A stretch of 64,000 nucleotides of DNA from Psoroptes ovis (lineage: Eukaryota > Arthropoda > Arachnida > Sarcoptiformes > Psoroptidae), in contig PQWQ01000004.1 in assembly GCA_002943765.1 (NCBI GenBank), positions 62,001 through 126,000 on the forward strand. The letters are read 5' to 3'. The notes beneath the pieces were generated by a model, which worked only from the letters and a program-made list of their open reading frames with translations, was not told the origin of the DNA and made no database searches. How positions within the stretch are numbered: position 1 is the stretch's first letter; every line of letters starts with the position of its first letter. This document shows positions 15,344 to 27,980 of the stretch, one piece after another. Position numbers and translations under genes: made by a program.

Positions 15344-15424
15344 TTAGATTGTACGATAAGTTCTTGCCAATTTTCTCATAATTCCCTAACGATAAAATCG
15401 GCAAAAACTTTCCGGACAACCTAA
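15344..15424 (+). mobile_element. palindromic mariner-like MITE, subfamily B
   Basis: The left tip TTAGATTGTACGATAAG has lost one of the usual CC residues; the right tip is CTTTCCGGACAACCTAA. The core is GCCAATTTTCTCATAATTCC and then AAAATCGGC. TA follows the right end and CA precedes the left end. Confidence 0.85.
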
Positions 15425-15558
15425 TATTTATATAAATTTCAAACATCATTAACATGAGCCTTTTTTTCGTCAACCGAATATTAAAAATAAAAAAAAAATA
15501 CAGGAAAACATTCGAATAGATTCTGCTATAGATTTTTCCTATTGTTTAGGTGTATTTC

Positions 15559-15561
<3 letters not shown>

Positions 15562-15596
<35 letters not shown>
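15562..15596. repeat. (GT)17 microsatellite
   Basis: The longest GT dinucleotide run in the window, about 35 bp. It produces an artefactual Cys-Val repeat in a plus-strand ORF. Confidence 0.95.
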
Positions 15597-15597
<1 letters not shown>

Positions 15598-16411
15598 CAT
15601 ATTATTATAAATGCTCCAGGCAGTTTTTTTCTGGTTCTCTGTGCCAACATAAATTTCCTACATCTTTTTTTTTTCATTTTTAAATGTTTTTTTCGTATTC
15701 GTTTGCTTCGAATAAATTCGATAATGATAATAATTGATGTGTATTATTTGAAAATGTTCTCATATATATCGTTTGTTGTACAAATTCAAATGCATTTTGT
15801 TGCAAATGTTTCAGAAACTTGATCGATTTAAATAATTCAATATTATTATTTCATGATGATGATACTAGTCCAAGTCTAAGGTATTTGAAATTCATCTTGA
15901 ATATTTTAAATATATTCATTGAACGAATAGAGTAGAGCTGATGAAGAAGACTTGTCATTATCATAATCAAGTGTTTTTTTGTTTGTTTGTTTTTGATCAT
16001 TTCTTCATCATTTCATATATTTGATGATGTTTATTTTTGGCTGTATGTGAATCATGGTTATACGGCAGGGCTGGGCGACATCTGCCCATAGCTTTACACA
16101 TAGAGAATTCATCAAATCATCACATCATCACATCATTCATTTCAATGAATAATTTGAATAAATATGTATGTTGAATGTGTGTTTTTCTATGAATTCGAAT
16201 GGAATTGAATTATTACACTTATTCACACTAAGCTTGTTGTGTGTGTTTTCCATTCATTGAATTGTATTTCGACCAAAAATATCATTCAATTCAATTTTTG
16301 TGAAAAGCTTTAATTTTAAAAAATTTCATTCGATTCAATGAATTCGAAGATTGGTACATTCCAAATTTAAAAATTCTATTTCATTTAAGGTAAAATGTTT
16401 GTTTCAAAATA

Positions 16412-16491
16412 TTAGATTGTCCAAAAAGTTCTCGCCGATTTTCTCATGATTCCCTCCGATATAATCGGTAAAAACTTTTCGGACAACCTAA
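16412..16491 (+). mobile_element. palindromic mariner-like MITE, subfamily B
   Basis: Tips TTAGATTGTCCAAAAAG and CTTTTCGGACAACCTAA, TA on both sides. Core GCCGATTTTCTCATGATTCC with ATAATCGG. Confidence 0.9.
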
Positions 16492-17122
16492 TAATATGTT
16501 TAGAATTTTTAAAATTTTAGATTTGGTCAATATCTTTCAATTTTCGATCGATTCAAAATTTGATTATGTATTCGATTATCTATCACTTTAAATTTTTTTT
16601 TCCGATAATAAAATTTAATCGACTTTTTTTCTGGCGATTTTCATTAAATTCAATTATGATCACCATTATTTTTTTAAAGTGGAAGAAATCCAATCAGATG
16701 ATAATTTAATACAAATTTTCAGATTATCAAATTATCAATTTTCGAAATTTTCAAAATTTTGAAAATTAATATTTTTGAGTGTGTGTAAGAGAGAGAAATG
16801 AGCCATGTATTTAAGAAATTTGGCCCAGAAAATAAAGAAAAAATTATCAAAAAATTTCTCCGATAATTTTTGATTCGCTCAACAACAACAACCAGCAGCA
16901 GCCAGCCACAAATGAAAATTTATCAGCAGACCCAGACCCGAAGAGCCAAAGAGCTAGAGAGCCAAAGAGCGAGAGAGCGAAGAAAATTAAAGAAAAAATC
17001 AAAGAAAACGAATCGATAAGAAACAAAAAAATTTTTTGGAGAATTTCATTTCATTCATTTATTTATCCAATTCTTTACACACAAACAAAAACATTTTCAA
17101 ATCATTTATATTATTATTATTA

Positions 17123-17202
17123 TGAGGTTGTCCCATAAGTTTTTGCCGTTTTTTAAATTGATTTTCATTTGAAAAACGGCAAGAACTTATGGGACAACCT
17201 AC
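17123..17202 (+). mobile_element. palindromic mariner-like MITE, subfamily A
   Basis: GAGGTTGTCCCATAAG pairs with CTTATGGGACAACCT. GCCGTTTTTT and GAAAAACGGC form the inner stem around a TTGATTTTCA loop. TA flanks both ends. This is a good reference copy for subfamily A. Confidence 0.9.
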
Positions 17203-17755
17203 TATTATTACAACTGAAACTGTGTGTGTATTCTTTCTGAAAATGAAAAAAAAGCAAAGAAAAGAAATAAAGAAGAAGAAGAAGAAGAAAACTTTAATTA
17301 ACTAAAAAGCTTTTCAAGCTTCAATCGAATCGAATTTTGATTTTTCAAAAAAAAAAAAAAAAAATCGAATTGGAATCATTGGAATCATTGAAAATTGCCG
17401 TACCATTCAATTGATTCATTTTCTCCATTATGATTTAATCAACATTTGAAACACAGTCGAAATGAAATTTCAATGAAACCTTTGATTTTGATTTTTTTTA
17501 TATTTTCAAAATAAAAGATTCACCATGTTGGTGAAAATTGAAAATATTTTGGCTGAAAAAATTGGTAAAATTTCGTTGAATCGTCGTTGTTGCTATATTT
17601 CACATGTATTTCACAAATTTGAACAGCCATCATTTGGTGCTGGTGAAACTGATTGAAAAATATAATCGAATTGTTTTGTTCTTTTGATTTTTTATTTTTT
17701 TTTTTGGAAAAAAACAAAATATTTTGACAAATCAAAACAATCATATATATATATA

Positions 17756-17835
17756 TTGGGTTGTCCCAAAAGTTCTTGCTGTTTTTCAAATGAAAATCAA
17801 TCTAAAAAACGACAAAAACTTATGGGACAACCTAA
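17756..17835 (-). mobile_element. palindromic mariner-like MITE, subfamily A
   Basis: TTGGGTTGTCCCAAAAG to CTTATGGGACAACCTAA, TA on both sides. The loop is the reverse complement of that at 17123, which fixes the orientation. Inner stem GCTGTTTTTC pairs with AAAAAACGAC, with mismatches. Confidence 0.9.
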
Positions 17836-18046
17836 TATATTTTGTCGAGCAATTTTTTTTTCTTTTTCGATTCAATCATTAAATGTTGATGACAATTTTC
17901 TTTTTCGTTTGTTTGTTAATATGGCAAAATAACGCACGCAACATCCACTCATTGTACTTGTATCAAAATATTGAAAAATCCCTTCGAAAAAAATATTGAC
18001 AATTTATTCATTTTCTCTTTTTTTTAATGCTAAGTGAGATCGATCG

Positions 18047-18072
18047 ATCAATAGATCGATCGATCTATTGAT
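18047..18072. repeat. 26-bp perfect palindrome of GATC units
   Basis: ATCAATAGATCGA followed by its reverse complement, embedded in a slightly longer GATCGATC tract. It is probably a simple-repeat product. A related sequence of alternating ATCG and ATCT occurs near 26270-26291. Confidence 0.8.
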
Positions 18073-18132
18073 TCAAATGTGATTTTTTTAGATTTTGATG
18101 CAATTATTGTGTATTCGAATGTACACTTATTC

Positions 18133-18163
<31 letters not shown>

Positions 18164-19517
18164 TTTTTTAAATAAATAAATAAATAAATATTCACAAATT
18201 CAATTCGATTTGCTCTTTTTTATATTTGATTTGATTTGATTTGATTCCATTCATGAATGATGTATTCTATTGATGATTTAAATGAATCGAAAATTGATAC
18301 CAAAGAAAAAAAAAATTAAATTGTATCAGACTTTGATTTTCAATTTTCATTCAATTGATTATTATGTTTCAATTGCAAATGCTTGTTTGTGATTTGATCG
18401 TTTTAAATTGTTTAAATTGCTCGTTTTCATTGAATATTTTCATCCGAAAAACCCTTTCAAACCTTTAGCCAATTATGAATGTCATGAATATTTTGATCGA
18501 ATCAATCTGATTTTCAATCAATCAATCAATATAATTTGATCATTTTTTTTTTCTTTGAAAAAATCAATTTAAATTCATGATTATTAAATATTGCTGCTGC
18601 TAATAATCGCGATATGTATGACTATTTGGCTGCTGCTGCTATGGCTGCATAGACGTAATTATCGACGTATATAATTCATACCATTCTAAATCAACAACAA
18701 GAGTAAAAAATAGCTTTGAATATTTATGAACACACACAAAACAAATGAATGACCGAGATATGATTGAACGAATCAAATTGATTTGAATAATTGAAAGGTT
18801 TTTAAATAAAAAAAAATAAAAAAAAGTTACATTCATAGAAACAGTGATGATTAGATGATGATGATAATAATAACCAATTTAAACATGTTAATATCAATTT
18901 AATAATAATCAATTTAATAATATTTATTTATCAAATATATTTATATGTGTGTGCATGAAGAGTGTATCATTATTTATGCATTTTCAAAAATGATCTAATC
19001 ATTTAGAATGATAATGCATAATAATGATAATCATCGGTTGTTTTTCTTTGATTTTGATTATGATTATAGCCATGATTACATATAATAAAGAGGCTAATGA
19101 TTTCTAGTTTTCAATTTTCAATTTTTCGATTTTTAAATTCAATCGAATCATAGAAACATATAGATGATTTGAATGATTTGAGTAGTAATGTAAGTAAAAT
19201 TATTAGTGGCTTGAAAATAAAAGTAAAAGTCCAGCATCTGTGAAACCCTTTATTGAATTTCCATGCATTTTCATGCCTTTTAAGTGTCTTTAAAAAAAAA
19301 TTGCTTTGTTTTTCAATTAAAATTTGTCCTTATCCATCAACGATACTCAAACATTCATGGATTTGTGTAAATCATGAATGTGAATCAATAGTTTCTTAGT
19401 TGTTGTTGATGAAATAATGTAAATTTCACATGTCATAAAGAAATTATTCCTGTCATTGTGAATGCAAAAAACACCTAGAAACACTATCATTTTATTATGG
19501 TATGTGAAAAAAAAATA

Positions 19518-19597
19518 TTAGGTTGTCCGGAAAGTTTTTGTGGGTTATATCATATAAAATAATTGGAAAATCGGCAAGAACTTTTTGGACAACCTAA
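19518..19597 (-). mobile_element. palindromic mariner-like MITE, subfamily B
   Basis: TTAGGTTGTCCGGAAAG to CTTTTTGGACAACCTAA. The left inner arm is degenerate (TTTTTGTGGGTTATATC) while the right reads GAAAATCGGC, which gives reverse orientation. TA precedes the element and TG follows it. Confidence 0.87.
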
Positions 19598-21312
19598 TGA
19601 AATAAAATATAAAATAAAACTTGTGAAACTTATTGTTTTGAATAATTTTTCATTATTGTCGAATTTCGAATAGAAATTTGAATTGAAATTTTGAATTGAA
19701 TGCCGCCAGTTATTTTTGGCATCTTTGTTTTTTCGAAAACAATCGATTGTTTTCGTACGAATGTATTAGTGTGTATGTGTTAGATTCCATTTGAAATTTT
19801 CATTTATTTTTTATTTTATTCCCTTCAAATCCATATAACCCCTATTCATTCATTCATTTACATTGAACTGAAATGTATGAATCACTGATTTCGAAAATAT
19901 ATGATTCATGGGTGTCATTTGTATTCGAAGAAAAAATACATGACCATTGGTTATTTATTTATTTATTTATTGATAAGATGATACAATTTTATTCATCATT
20001 CTATTAATTGGATAAAATGTATGATTCGACAATGATAGATATCTGCTCAAGTATACAAATGCTGCTTGATTCAATGTTTAATTAAATGCAAACACGAAAA
20101 AGTAAAAAAATTAATCGATTATCATTTACTTAAATAAATAAGAATAAATAAATGAATTAATGAATGAAGGAAAATGATTTTCATTTATTTTTTTGCATTA
20201 ATTGTTCAATAAACAAACATTTCTTCGATTCAGAGAATATGATTTATTATGTTGTAAAATATATACATAGCAATACATTGAATATCTGATCAAACATATA
20301 TTCGATCATTTTTTGAAAAATGAGTATCCAAAACAACATTTTTGTATGCATCAATTTTTCATTTTCAACGAAAAACATGGCTCATGAACAAAACATGTTG
20401 AACAAAAATTCACGGATCAATCGATCTGTTCACTTGCATTGTATCGTATCGTATCGTATGAATCTGATTATGAACCTGATTCATTCACTTTATATATCAT
20501 CATTCAAATTACGAATAGAAATGAAATCCAAACCACCATTTCATCATTTATAGTTTAATTTTGTTTCAAATTTTTGTTTCAATCAAATTTTGATAAACTT
20601 TAAGAAATTACATTGTGAATACAATCAATTTTTTCCATATACATAATATTTTGATCAGATCTTTATTCATTCATTCATTCATTTTTGAAACATCTTTAAC
20701 CATAAACATTTGAATCATCTTTTTTTTGATCAATGAACTAATGAAATTTCAAAATTCGCACATATTTCTTCTAGCATTCATCATCATCATCATTTCATTT
20801 CTTAGTTAATATATTTTCTTAGCTCAATAATTCATTTTCAAATAAATTCTAATGAAATAATATATAAATGTGAAAACCACACACACACACACACACAAAC
20901 ATACATACACATAGAAGAGAATATAATTAATGTTTGATTATGTTTTTGAATTAATGAAAAAATATTTTTCCAAGTATGAACCATGCATACATAACTCATT
21001 TCATGGAAAAAGCTTAGCAGCCAAAAAAAAAAATCTCAACGAAAAATTTTTATTTCCCTAAGAAAAATTGCTAAGAAACTTAAAGAAAAAAAATCAAATT
21101 TTAATTAACCAAAATCATTTAATGAACAAAATATACAAAATGAAAATTAATAAAGCTTCAAATGTATATATATATTAATAGAGAAATGCATGAATATATT
21201 AGAAGTAAACATTGAAAGAGAGATATATGTTTTTGCGTTTGACCATCATTGCTTTTGATTTATCGTTTATTAATGAATGATAATAAAAAAAGAATATTCG
21301 ACTCTTCAACTA

Positions 21313-21395
21313 TTATGGTTGTCCCATAAGTTCTTGCCGATTTTTTAATGATTTTCTACGATATGTAACCGGCAAGAACTTATTGGACAATTCAA
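21313..21395 (+). mobile_element. palindromic mariner-like MITE, subfamily B
   Basis: TTATGGTTGTCCCATAAG to CTTATTGGACAATTCAA, with TA on both sides. Core GCCGATTTTTTAATGATTTTC and AACCGGC. Confidence 0.88.
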
Positions 21396-21483
21396 TATAT
21401 TTCTTCGCATGATGAATAATAATGAATCACATTTCATTTCATGTTCATAAAACTCATAAATTTTAAGAACTTTTCCTTTTCTT

Positions 21484-21486
<3 letters not shown>

Positions 21487-21520
<34 letters not shown>
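21487..21520. repeat. (CAT)11 microsatellite
   Basis: An uninterrupted CAT trinucleotide run of 34 bp. Similar ATG/CAT runs recur through the window and also underlie some Asp, Ser and His runs in the two coding regions. Confidence 0.95.
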
Positions 21521-23181
21521 GGTTGCATATTTTCGAATGGAAATATGCAACTGATTGAATTGGATTTTTTTTTTTTTTTGATTCTGGTTTTGGGTAAAGG
21601 AATGTGTGTGTGTGTGGGAAATACAATGAATACATTGTATTTATTATTGTTAAATGTACCAAATTCATTAGTTTTTCCTTCTTAGATAATGAAACAATGA
21701 TAATTAATTGATTGATTAAATTAATGGAATGAATTTTCTTCAAGAAATGAAAATATTTTCTCTTAAACCACATGCCACATAATTGAATAGGTGCATCCAC
21801 AATTTGTAATAAAAAATTTCCATCCAAAAACATCCTCAACACCTGTTTAAAAAACAACCGAATACAATGATGATGATGATGATGATGATCAATATGAATA
21901 ACCCTTTGAATTTTTTAATTCATAATAATGAAATGTATATGTATTTGAAATATATATGAATCACATGGTTGTATATATTGTTTTGATTTATTGATAATTT
22001 GTTGCTTTTCAATGGATGCTTTTCAAATTATTATTATTTTCAATGTAATTTGATGAACAACAATCATTAAATTTTTCGATTGATGAAAATATTTGATGAT
22101 TGTTTTCATCAATAATATTGTCTTCGAAACAAATAAATGACGAATGAATTGGTTGACATTGAATATTAAATCAAATATTTCCCCTTTATGTCTATTTCTA
22201 TTGTTCATCATCATCAAAAAAAAAAGAAAATATCATTATTTTATGGCCTTGACTGGATGTGATTTCTTGATTTAATGATACTTTCAATCATTCAGAAGAA
22301 TCATTCAAGAGTGTAAACCTTAGTTGATTATTGTTGCATTATGAATTGAATGAAAAATGTAAAAAGATTAAAAATTGAAAACACTAATCAATTCATTGAT
22401 TGATTTCGATAGTTTTTTTTGGTTAACATCAATCGATAATTCCTTGTTTTTTCAATTATCTTCATTTATGCTCCACAAGTTCAATGGTTTATTATAAGAT
22501 TTGAAAAACCAAAAAAAACTTTGTTTGATGTGGGGAAAACAGAATATGACTTATCTTCGCAAAAAATTGAATATTATTCAATCCAATCCAATCAAAAAAT
22601 CTTTATCGTGCTCTTCTTACACTTAAAATGATTAACTATTAAACTATTAAATTATGAAAGCATATTTTATTATATTGAATATACTACAATTTAAATATGA
22701 CCCGAACAACAAAATGAATATAATTCCAAATGATTGATTTTTATTTTTATTCGTTTTTTGGGCTTTGAAATTTTATTAATTTCGAAATTCATACATAACA
22801 TTCATTGGTATACATTTAGATTATCATTATTATTATTATTATTATTAGTGTGTGTTTGTATATTTGATTATTTCTTATTTATTATTTCGATCATCATCAT
22901 CATCGTTCGTTCTTCATCATTCAATCCGCTGCTTGTTCAGGTTCATCAAAATCATTGAATCATTGGTAAAAAGATGTTTTCGAAAAAAATTGAAAAAACA
23001 TTAAAAATGGTTGTCCTTTTTTTTCTAAATACATTGATTCAATGCCATATTTTCTTATGAAAAAATCAAAAATTTTTCCTTAAGTCATTATAACGTCTTA
23101 GAAAAACAAAAAAACAAAAAAAAAACGAAGTAACATTGACATGTGTCAGTAATCTGTGAGGGTCAAACAAAAAGCATTAAA

Positions 23182-23280
23182 CTGCTGCTGCTGCTGCTGC
23201 TAAAGGTCAATCATTCAATTGATAATTGAATGATGTGAAGGATGATGATGATGATGAGGGATAGCAGCAGCAGCAGCAGC
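23182..23280. repeat. nested fold-back with CTG and CAG arms
   Basis: A CTG run at 23182-23201 is complemented by a CAG run at 23263-23280. Between them lies a second inverted repeat, TCATTCAATT (23211-23220) and AATTGAATGA (23224-23233). The whole could fold as a nested hairpin. No coding role is visible. Confidence 0.7.
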
Positions 23281-24926
23281 AAAACAATTTTTAGATGCTT
23301 TTTGCTTTGAAATAATAATAAAACAATCATTTGAATTGTGTAAAATAATAATAGATATTTCAAAGTTTGGTTTATGTTTATAAACAACACACCAACGACA
23401 ACAACAACAGTACGAATTTAAATCTATTTTGATGAACAAATAATAATAAAACAATTTTCAAGATTTGTATGATATTTCACTTTGTGATAAATTTTTGTTG
23501 ATTTGTATATTTTCTTCTTATTCTTCTTATTATTTGATTGTTTTTGATGGACAAATTATCAGAACATGAAATATAATAACAACACAACAACAATTATTTT
23601 GAATTTAATGCAAGTACACACTCACATACACATACATACATCTAAAATATTCTGATTGACATTTAAGAGAAACGTCATTTCTAGTTTTTTTTTTTCGTGC
23701 ACATCATTTGTGGCAAGCCAATGTGTTTGATGCATCTGCAATGGTTATTATTATCATCATCTATAATCTTTCAAAATGTAAGATTTATCATATAGAAAAA
23801 TGGAAAAAAAACAATAAATTTTGATTTTGATTTTCTCTGATAGAATCATTGAATCCATATCTCACGTGTTTTATGCATCCACCACACTATACAAAGCTGC
23901 ATCAAAAACAATCAAATGTTCATGTGTGTGTGTGTGTAAGTGTAAGTCTATGAGACTATATGAAAAATGTCATAATTAATTTGTTTTGAATTTTGATTTT
24001 GATTTTTACATTTTATTTCATTTCATTTCATTTCATTTCGTTTCACCTGCTGATTTTGAAGTTTATAGTTTGATCAATTTTGTAAAATAAGAGATGTATA
24101 TGAATGAATAAATAAAGATAATTCAATAAGATGTTGAATAGTCATCTATTTGATGAAGCTTCATGAAGCTTTCATAGCTTTGCATCAATTTGATGCAAAG
24201 TTAATCTTAAAAATAAATAAATGTTTGAAAGAAAGGAAGAAACAAGAAGAGAAAGAATAAATTTATTGATTTCAAATATTTTTTTTTCTTGAATCACATC
24301 TTATCAACTTTATTATGTCAGAGACCAATAATTCAATATTTATTTATTTCGGTTGAATTCCATGAAATCAATGAAATAAAATAAAAAATAAAAAACAAAC
24401 AAATTGCCTAAGATGTTTAACTTATATACACAGAGACATGTTCATCTTCCATTTGAAAAACGAATGGTATTATTATTTCAAAAAAATTAATATTTTATTT
24501 AAACACATTGTATTTGTTTATTTGTTTGTTTGTTTGAAAATTTGAATGTCGAAAAAAAAACTGTTAAAAACATTCAAAATTTTTTTTTCAAAGATTATAA
24601 TCTCCGAATGCCATACATACATTGTGAATAGATAATGTTTGAATGAATAATAAAATAAACAATTTCAATGTTTTTTGCTGCATTGCAATACTGTTGAGTT
24701 GAATATGTGAACAGTCACAAATATATTTATTTGATTTCATTTCATTCGAATTTCTATTTTTGGCAAAAATAAAAAAAAATTGATTTTTAAATTTTTTTTT
24801 AAATAGAAAATATCTATAAAATCTATGCCCTTTTAAAAAACTATAATCTTCTGATAAGTATATTGAAAAAATTTCCAAAAAAAAAATTTTCAATTTTCAC
24901 AAAATTAAAAACAAAAATTTCATATA

Positions 24927-25007
24927 TTAGGTTGTCCCATAAGTTTTTGCCGATTTTCTAATGATTTTCTTTGATATAATCGACATGAAACTTTTCGGAC
25001 AACCTAA
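24927..25007 (+). mobile_element. palindromic mariner-like MITE, subfamily B
   Basis: The left tip is of the CCCATAAG type while the right tip is of the CTTTTCGG type, so the outer stem is mismatched: a mosaic copy. Core GCCGATTTTCTAATGATTTTC and ATAATCGAC. TA on the left, CA on the right. Confidence 0.88.
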
Positions 25008-25205
25008 CAAATATATATCAATTTCAAATGTCGTATTGTATTCGAAAATATAATTAAAAATTTCAAAAAAAATTCAATGAACTAAACACACACACACAGA
25101 GAGAACCTTAAACAAAAACCTTATGGTGACAATCATTGACAATGCGGCTTCATTCGGTGGCTTACATTGCATATGGTTAATATGCATACATTATTTTCTC
25201 AGATA

Positions 25206-25286
25206 TTAGGTTGTCCCATAAGTTCTTGCTGTTTTTTAAATTTTTTTTCTAATTGAAAAACGACAAGAACTTATGGGACAACCTAA
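25206..25286 (+). mobile_element. palindromic mariner-like MITE, subfamily A
   Basis: TTAGGTTGTCCCATAAGTTC pairs perfectly with GAACTTATGGGACAACCTAA. Inner stem GCTGTTTTTTAAA with AAAAACGAC. TA on both sides. It lies only about 200 bp from the previous copy. Confidence 0.92.
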
Positions 25287-26503
25287 TATTTCCATTATTT
25301 TTATTATTATTATTATTCATTTGTAAGTTTGATTTGCACGAAAAAAAATTTTTTTAGGTCCCCGAATACAAATTGGTAATGTGTGTTCGATTCGGATTTT
25401 GCATTTGTCTATTTGTATTTTTCGTCTTATTATTTTTATCAAAATTTAAATTGAAATTCATTCCAAAAAATACATTCATTGTTTTGTGTGTTTGGTGTGT
25501 ATGTGTATCTGTGTGAAATGTGAAATGTAAATTGTTAAATTCACCAAAAAAAAAAAAATATTCCGACTCACTGACAAAACCATAAAAATTGATGCTTTGA
25601 TCGAATCGAATTCTTGTTCTAACCATTGTTATTTCTTATTATTTCTTATTTCTTATTATTATCAATTTCAAATGTGATTATTCATTCATGCGAATCGAAT
25701 TGAAAAATAGAATACCAGGGATAGGTACAGGGGCTACGGTGAGAGATAGCGCAAGAATTCTTTCTTTTAGAGAAAAATAAAGGAGAAATTTGAATGTAAT
25801 TCTCATGTTTTTCTTTTCTTTTTACTTTTGCTAGAATGACTTAAGATTGAATATAAGAATCTGAATAAATGTAAGAAAATGTTCAACGAAAGAAATAGTT
25901 TCCGATTCAAATTTCAAATTTTTCTTAGTATCCGGTTCATGGATGTGTTGATGAATATTGTGTGTGTGTGTTGTGTGTGTACATGTGTGTTTGTGTATTA
26001 ATAATTATTTCAAATCATATGATCATCAAGAAAATCTGATTGCAACTAATTGTAGAAAATTCAAAGTAATCAAAGGCTATAAGTTGTTCAAATACACACA
26101 CACACAAAGTTCAAATGTGATTAATGTAATTTGTATTTGATTGATGTTTTCGAAAAAAAAATTATTTTTTTTTCTTCATTCCTGCAAAAACAAAAAAACT
26201 GTAGCTGACTATGATTACTGTGTTAGAGTCAAAACACACACACAGACAGAGTAAATCGAAAATCAATCAATCGATCTATCGATCTATCGATTCAAAGATG
26301 TAAACAACAAACAACAAAACAAAGCAATAGAAAAGAAAAATGATGATTAAAACATCTTGTTATTTTGCAGGTAAGAAAATAATGAAAAAAAAAATGTTTT
26401 TGTTTCATTTTTTCTTAAAATAATAATTTCAATCAAAGAAACAGCAACAACAACAACAATTTTCCTTAATTCCACACATTGGACAAAACATAAATTTTCC
26501 TTA

Positions 26504-26504
<1 letters not shown>

Positions 26505-26537
<33 letters not shown>
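26505..26537. repeat. A33 homopolymer
   Basis: An uninterrupted run of 33 A. No recognisable retroelement lies immediately upstream of it, so it is not obviously a poly(A) tail. Confidence 0.9.
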
Positions 26538-26540
<3 letters not shown>

Positions 26541-27483
26541 TTCATAGCATTTCTTCTGGCATTTCTTATGATGTTAGACATGAAAAAAAAGAAAAAAATA
26601 AATAAGAAAAAAAGTTCAATCACGATTCGTAAATAATAATAATAATAATAATAATGATGATGATAATCATCGAATCGAGTCGAGTCGAATGTATGGTTCA
26701 AATCGAATCAAAAAAAAAAAAAAAACATATTCCTCAGCATAACTTTGAAGTGAATAAGTGAATGAGTGGCCTATGTGTGTGTGTATACTTATTATTACTT
26801 ACGTATTATTATTATATTGGCTATATGTGTCGTTGTCTAAGACATTTCATGTAATGAGTATATGTATGAGATGAGCTTAATTTACTACCTTGATTTGCAA
26901 ATCTGGTTACGCTTGTTGTGTTTGAATGTCTGCATTTTTTTGTTTTTCGTTGCTGCTGCTGCTGCTGCTCTTGTAAACAACAACCGATCGATCGAACCAA
27001 TGGTTCATTCATTCATTGAAAAATTCTTAAAAATTTCTTAAAAATTCCTTAATAAAAATAATCAAATTTTTCTTAGAAAATTTTCTTAAATGAATTTACT
27101 TCATATTCACACAACCGAAATAGAAAAATATTGAATACAATTTTTGTACAATATTATTCTAAAGTTCAAAAGGTCGTAATATAATTTTTTCACATGACTG
27201 ATGAATGTTTGAACCAAAATGCGTGCCAATCTTCTTTTGGTTGTGTTGTGCCGTGTGCATGTGTGTGGCAGTGTTTGATCGATTCGTGCACCTGATTTTC
27301 AAAGATCCGTTTTCCGATTCGAAAAAAAAATTATTGATAATTGGTCAAATATTTCTTAAGGAAAAAAAACAAAGAAAATCAATTTCCTTTTGACCAAAAA
27401 ATGAATGAATTTGTCCCTTGCATTCCTTGGTCAAGTGAAATCTTTACACACATGATTTGATCGTAGAGAAAAACATTTGTTGA

Positions 27484-27630
27484 CCCTTAAAATTCGAGCG
27501 GTGAGCATCACTCACCATAAGATTTAATGCAGCAACTCGATAGGCGCCCATTAGTCACCATTTTACATGAGTGTGAAAAATTGTCGAGCTGCTGGCTTGC
27601 TTGCGCTGTAAATGCCTCGAGTTCTAAGGG
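27484..27630. mobile_element. piggyBac-like MITE, 147 bp
   Basis: Terminal inverted repeats CCCTTAAAATTCGAG and, reading inward from the other end, CCCTTAGAACTCGAG match at 13 of 15 positions. The right flank is TTAA and the left flank TTGA, consistent with a TTAA target duplication with one change. CCC termini and TTAA targets are features of piggyBac elements. Inside are further fold-backs: GGTGAG with CTCACC, and CAGCAACTCGA with TCGAGCTGCTG. GC content is clearly above the surroundings. The family assignment is inferred from ends and target only, because no transposase is present. Confidence 0.6.
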
Positions 27631-27895
27631 TTAATGTATTTTCCTTTTTTGTGATGAAGAAATTTGAATCTTAAAATTTATTTTGAAAAAATAAAAAAAT
27701 TACGAATAGTACAAATAATGATAATCAAACATATAATGAGAAATTGAAATTGAAATCGAAATGAAATGAAATGAAATGCAAATTCTATTTTTTTTTTTTT
27801 TTTTCGATTTTATTTTTTCAACATGAGAATGGCAATATTTGTGATGATATGTGATGCGTCGAAATGGTCTATGTGTAATTATCATTTTGTAAATA

Positions 27896-27975
27896 TTGGG
27901 TTGTCCGATAAGTTCTTGCCGATTATATCGTAGGAAATCACAAGAAAATCGGCAAGAACTTATCGGACAATCCAA
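27896..27975 (-). mobile_element. palindromic mariner-like MITE, subfamily B
   Basis: TTGGGTTGTCCGATAAG to CTTATCGGACAATCCAA, with TA on both sides. Core GCCGATTATATCGTAGG and GAAAATCGGC, reverse orientation. Both tips are of the CCGATAAG type, so the outer stem pairs perfectly. The retrotransposon fragment at 27981 is inserted just beyond its right end. Confidence 0.9.
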
Positions 27976-27980
27976 TATTC

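Larger units (their letters stand above)
15425..27483. other. gene-free stretch with scattered MITEs
   Basis: Between the individually listed MITEs this region holds microsatellites and homopolymers but no gene I can support. A purine-rich patch at about 16910-17020 repeats the motif GAGCCAAAGAGC and follows a CAACAA/CAGCAG run. It is the only stretch here that resembles transcribed untranslated sequence, but no splice sites or ORF support that. Confidence 0.5.

Noticed and set aside
25354..25626. Minus-strand 90-codon ORF
   Set aside because: It spans GT/AC repeats and an A tract; no homology is recognisable.
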